From Thermodesulfobacteriales bacterium (GTDB taxonomy: Bacteria > Desulfobacterota_D > UBA1144 > Nemesobacterales > UBA2774), in the NCBI GenBank assembly GCA_004525335.1, contig SPCL01000047.1, positions 1 through 14,394 on the forward strand: a stretch of 14,394 nucleotides of DNA, written 5' to 3'. Shown here piece after piece: positions 12,718-14,394 of this stretch (positions are counted from its first letter, which is position 1; every line of letters begins with the position of its first letter). A program made the translations under genes and the position numbers. Below the pieces are notes generated by a model. The model searched no databases, was not told where the DNA came from, and worked only from the letters and a program-made list of their open reading frames with translations.

Positions 12718-13782
12718 ATGGCAGAAAGTCCAATGTTACAGAGACTCGAGGAAGTCGAGAAAAAATATATGGAGATTGAGCAAAATCTTAATCAAGCAGA
12801 TATCTCTCCTTCAGATATTCATCAATATTCAAAAGAGCTTTCTGATCTTGAAGAAGTTGTAGAGACATACCGTAAGTACCGAAATGCGATTGAAGAAATA
12901 GGCAAGAATCAAACCTTATTGAAAGACGCGGAATTAGGGGAACTGGCGCAGGAAGAACTCGATCAACTCATCCCAGATCGGGATAACTGTGAAAATCAAC
13001 TACGCTTGCTTCTTCTTCCGAAAGATCCTAATGACGGCAAAAACGTATTTCTCGAAATAAGAGCCGGCACCGGCGGTGATGAAGCAGCTTTATTTGCTGG
13101 AGACCTTTTTAGAATGTACTCGCGTTATGCCGAAGAGAGAAAATGGAAAATCGAAGTTATCAGCATTAGCGAAACTGGGGGAGGCGGATTAAAAGAAGTA
13201 ATAGGATCAATAGAAGGAAAGAATGTATACAGCAAATTAAAATATGAAAGCGGCGTACATAGGGTACAAAGAGTTCCTTCAACAGAAACAAGCGGCAGAA
13301 TCCATACCTCTACAGCAACTGTAGCAATCCTTGCTGAGCCGGACGACGTAGAAGTAGTAATTGACGAGAAAGATTTAAAAGTAGACACGTACAGGGCTTC
13401 CGGACCAGGCGGTCAGCACGTTAATAAAACCGACTCTGCAATTAGGATTACTCATCTTCCATCAGGAATCGTAGTTCAGTGCCAGGATGAAAGATCTCAG
13501 CATAAAAACCGTGCACATGCGATGAGAATGCTAAAGGCAAAACTATTTGAGATTGAAGAAGAGAGGAGACGCAGTGAATTTGCAGATGAAAGAAAAACCC
13601 AGGTTGGAACCGGGGAGAGAAGTGAAAAAATAAGAACCTATAATTTCCGTGATGGCAGAATTACAGACCATCGAATCAATCTTACACTATATAAAATTGA
13701 CGCAATATTGAGCGGTGAGCTCGACGAGTTAATAGACTCACTTACAACTTATTACCAAACTGAAGCCCTAAAAGGAAACTAG
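12718..13782 (+). CDS. prfA: Peptide chain release factor 1
   Basis: RF1 recognises UAA and UAG stop codons and triggers release of the finished protein from the ribosome. The GGQ catalytic motif is in SGPGGQHVNKTDSAIR (231-233 from the ATG) and the stop-codon tripeptide of RF1 type is PST in RVPSTETSGRIHTS (187-189; RF2 would show SPF). The RAGTGGDEAALFAGDLFRMY block is also diagnostic. Three starts are possible: GTG at 12700, ATG at 12718 and ATG at 12733. AAAAGG at 12708-12713 serves the ATG at 12718, giving 354 residues, which fits the family; the GTG would add six residues with no good ribosome site. A prmC gene, the usual methyltransferase partner, is not seen in the window. Confidence 0.97.
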   Translation: MAESPMLQRLEEVEKKYMEIEQNLNQADISPSDIHQYSKELSDLEEVVETYRKYRNAIEEIGKNQTLLKDAELGELAQEELDQLIPDRDNCENQLRLLLLPKDPNDGKNVFLEIRAGTGGDEAALFAGDLFRMYSRYAEERKWKIEVISISETGGGGLKEVIGSIEGKNVYSKLKYESGVHRVQRVPSTETSGRIHTSTATVAILAEPDDVEVVIDEKDLKVDTYRASGPGGQHVNKTDSAIRITHLPSGIVVQCQDERSQHKNRAHAMRMLKAKLFEIEEERRRSEFADERKTQVGTGERSEKIRTYNFRDGRITDHRINLTLYKIDAILSGELDELIDSLTTYYQTEALKGN

Positions 13783-13795
13783 CTCTAAGAGCTAA

Positions 13796-13832
13796 AACAA
13801 AACCTTAATCTAATAATTTAAGAGCTTTTGTT
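13796..13832 (+). terminator. Probable transcription terminator after prfA
   Basis: AACAAAA (13796-13802) pairs with TTTTGTT (13826-13832) and CTTAA (13804-13808) with TTAAG (13818-13822), with a small internal loop and a 9-base hairpin loop. The 3' arm and the following GTATTT are U-rich. The stem is A/U-rich and therefore weak for a classical terminator. Confidence 0.4.
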
Positions 13833-13858
13833 GTATTTACCCCCATGATAAATAAAAT
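13831..13858 (+). promoter_or_regulatory. Candidate promoter of the CcsA/HemX-like gene
   Basis: TTGTAT (13831-13836) and TAAAAT (13853-13858) are separated by 16 bases and resemble -35 and -10 elements. The -10 ends only 6 bases before the ATG at 13865, so a transcript from here would begin at or near the start codon. The -35 overlaps the terminator stem. Confidence 0.35.
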
Positions 13859-13864
13859 ATAGAT

Positions 13865-14394
13865 ATGGACTGGTACTCGGTTGTAGCTCTTTGTTATTTC
13901 CTATCATCAATTTTTTATGGAAGCCATTTTTGGCCGAAAGGGAAAAATCTGTCTAAATTTGGTTTTTACTTTATTGCAGCCGGAACCACAATTCAAACAT
14001 TAAGCCTGGTCTATGCTTATGCAAAAGGTGAACCCTTAGCACAGAGTTTTGTTACGACACTTTACCTTTTTGCATGGTTTATCTCACTTGTTTATATAGC
14101 ATCTCAATTCAAATTCAAGGCTTCACTGCTCGGCGCATTTGCAGCCCCGCTTGCATTTATTTTGACACTCCCTAATGTCATCATACCTCATGGGATTATC
14201 GAGCAAAATCCTACATTAAGTAATCCATGGATACTGATTCATATTGCCCTCATCTTATTGGGCGAAGCTTTGTTCACGGTTGCGTTTATATCAGGAGCGC
14301 TGTACCTATTCCAGGAAAACAAGATCAAATCCAAACATGTAGGCAGTTTCTTAGAAAAATTTCCCTCTCTTACTACCCTTGATCGAATGAACCA
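13865..14394 (+). CDS. CcsA/HemX-like cytochrome c assembly membrane protein (3' end cut off by window)
   Basis: 176 residues of a polytopic membrane protein are present; the gene runs off the window. Hydrophobic segments lie near residues 2-22, 32-52, 62-81, 86-106 and 122-150. The segment from NPWILIHIALILLGEALF (120-137) through SGALYLFQE to FPSLTTLDRMN closely follows the HemX/CcsA pattern, with a conserved His126 in the WxxxH stretch. This family handles haem for cytochrome c maturation or modulates glutamyl-tRNA reductase; hemX-like genes often sit upstream of hemA, which would lie beyond the edge. The tryptophan-rich haem-handling motif of true CcsA would also be beyond the edge, so the two roles cannot be separated here. 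No ribosome-binding site precedes the ATG; an ATG at 13845 is in another frame and hits a stop after five codons. Confidence 0.8.
   Translation, partial: MDWYSVVALCYFLSSIFYGSHFWPKGKNLSKFGFYFIAAGTTIQTLSLVYAYAKGEPLAQSFVTTLYLFAWFISLVYIASQFKFKASLLGAFAAPLAFILTLPNVIIPHGIIEQNPTLSNPWILIHIALILLGEALFTVAFISGALYLFQENKIKSKHVGSFLEKFPSLTTLDRMN

Overview
The window is about 40% GC by eye and comes from a Gram-negative bacterium. It carries a TonB-type protein, two-subunit glycyl-tRNA synthetase, RNase Y, ZapA and a CcsA/HemX-type cytochrome c assembly protein. That combination, with the gene order zapB-like/zapA/fthC/rny, fits a deltaproteobacteria-like lineage (Desulfobacterota, Dadabacteria or relatives). 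The sequence alone does not fix the taxon, so this is an inference.

Layout. 1-1138 (+): the 3' part of surE, then a YqaA/VTT membrane protein one base after it. 1183-3199 (+): a two-gene compatible-solute module, a GT81-type glucosyl-3-phosphoglycerate synthase overlapping by 8 bases with an MPGP-family HAD phosphatase; together they would make glucosylglycerate (or mannosylglycerate). 3251-4201 (+): a stand-alone TonB-like protein. 4214-5254 (-): purM, convergent with tonB and divergent from a nitronate monooxygenase-family gene (5305-6267, +). 6364-9323 (+): glyQ and glyS, overlapping by 16 bases. 9324-9881: 558 bases without a gene, packed with hairpins and short repeats. 9882-12650 (-): a tight four-gene operon, read zapB-like, zapA, fthC, rny. 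12718-13782 (+): prfA. 13865-end (+): the 5' part of a CcsA/HemX-like gene, truncated by the window edge.

Most of the window is housekeeping: purine synthesis, translation, division-ring assembly, folate repair and RNA decay. The non-routine parts are the 9324-9881 repeat mosaic, which has hairpin units whose arms differ but stay complementary and two degenerate heptamer arrays; the odd start of fthC, where the best-supported initiator is ATT; and a probable leaderless start for the last gene. I see no CRISPR array, tRNA, rRNA, intact transposase, phage gene or defence system. No clearly new protein system is visible. The repeat mosaic is the best candidate for undescribed structure, and it most likely represents a dispersed genomic repeat family.
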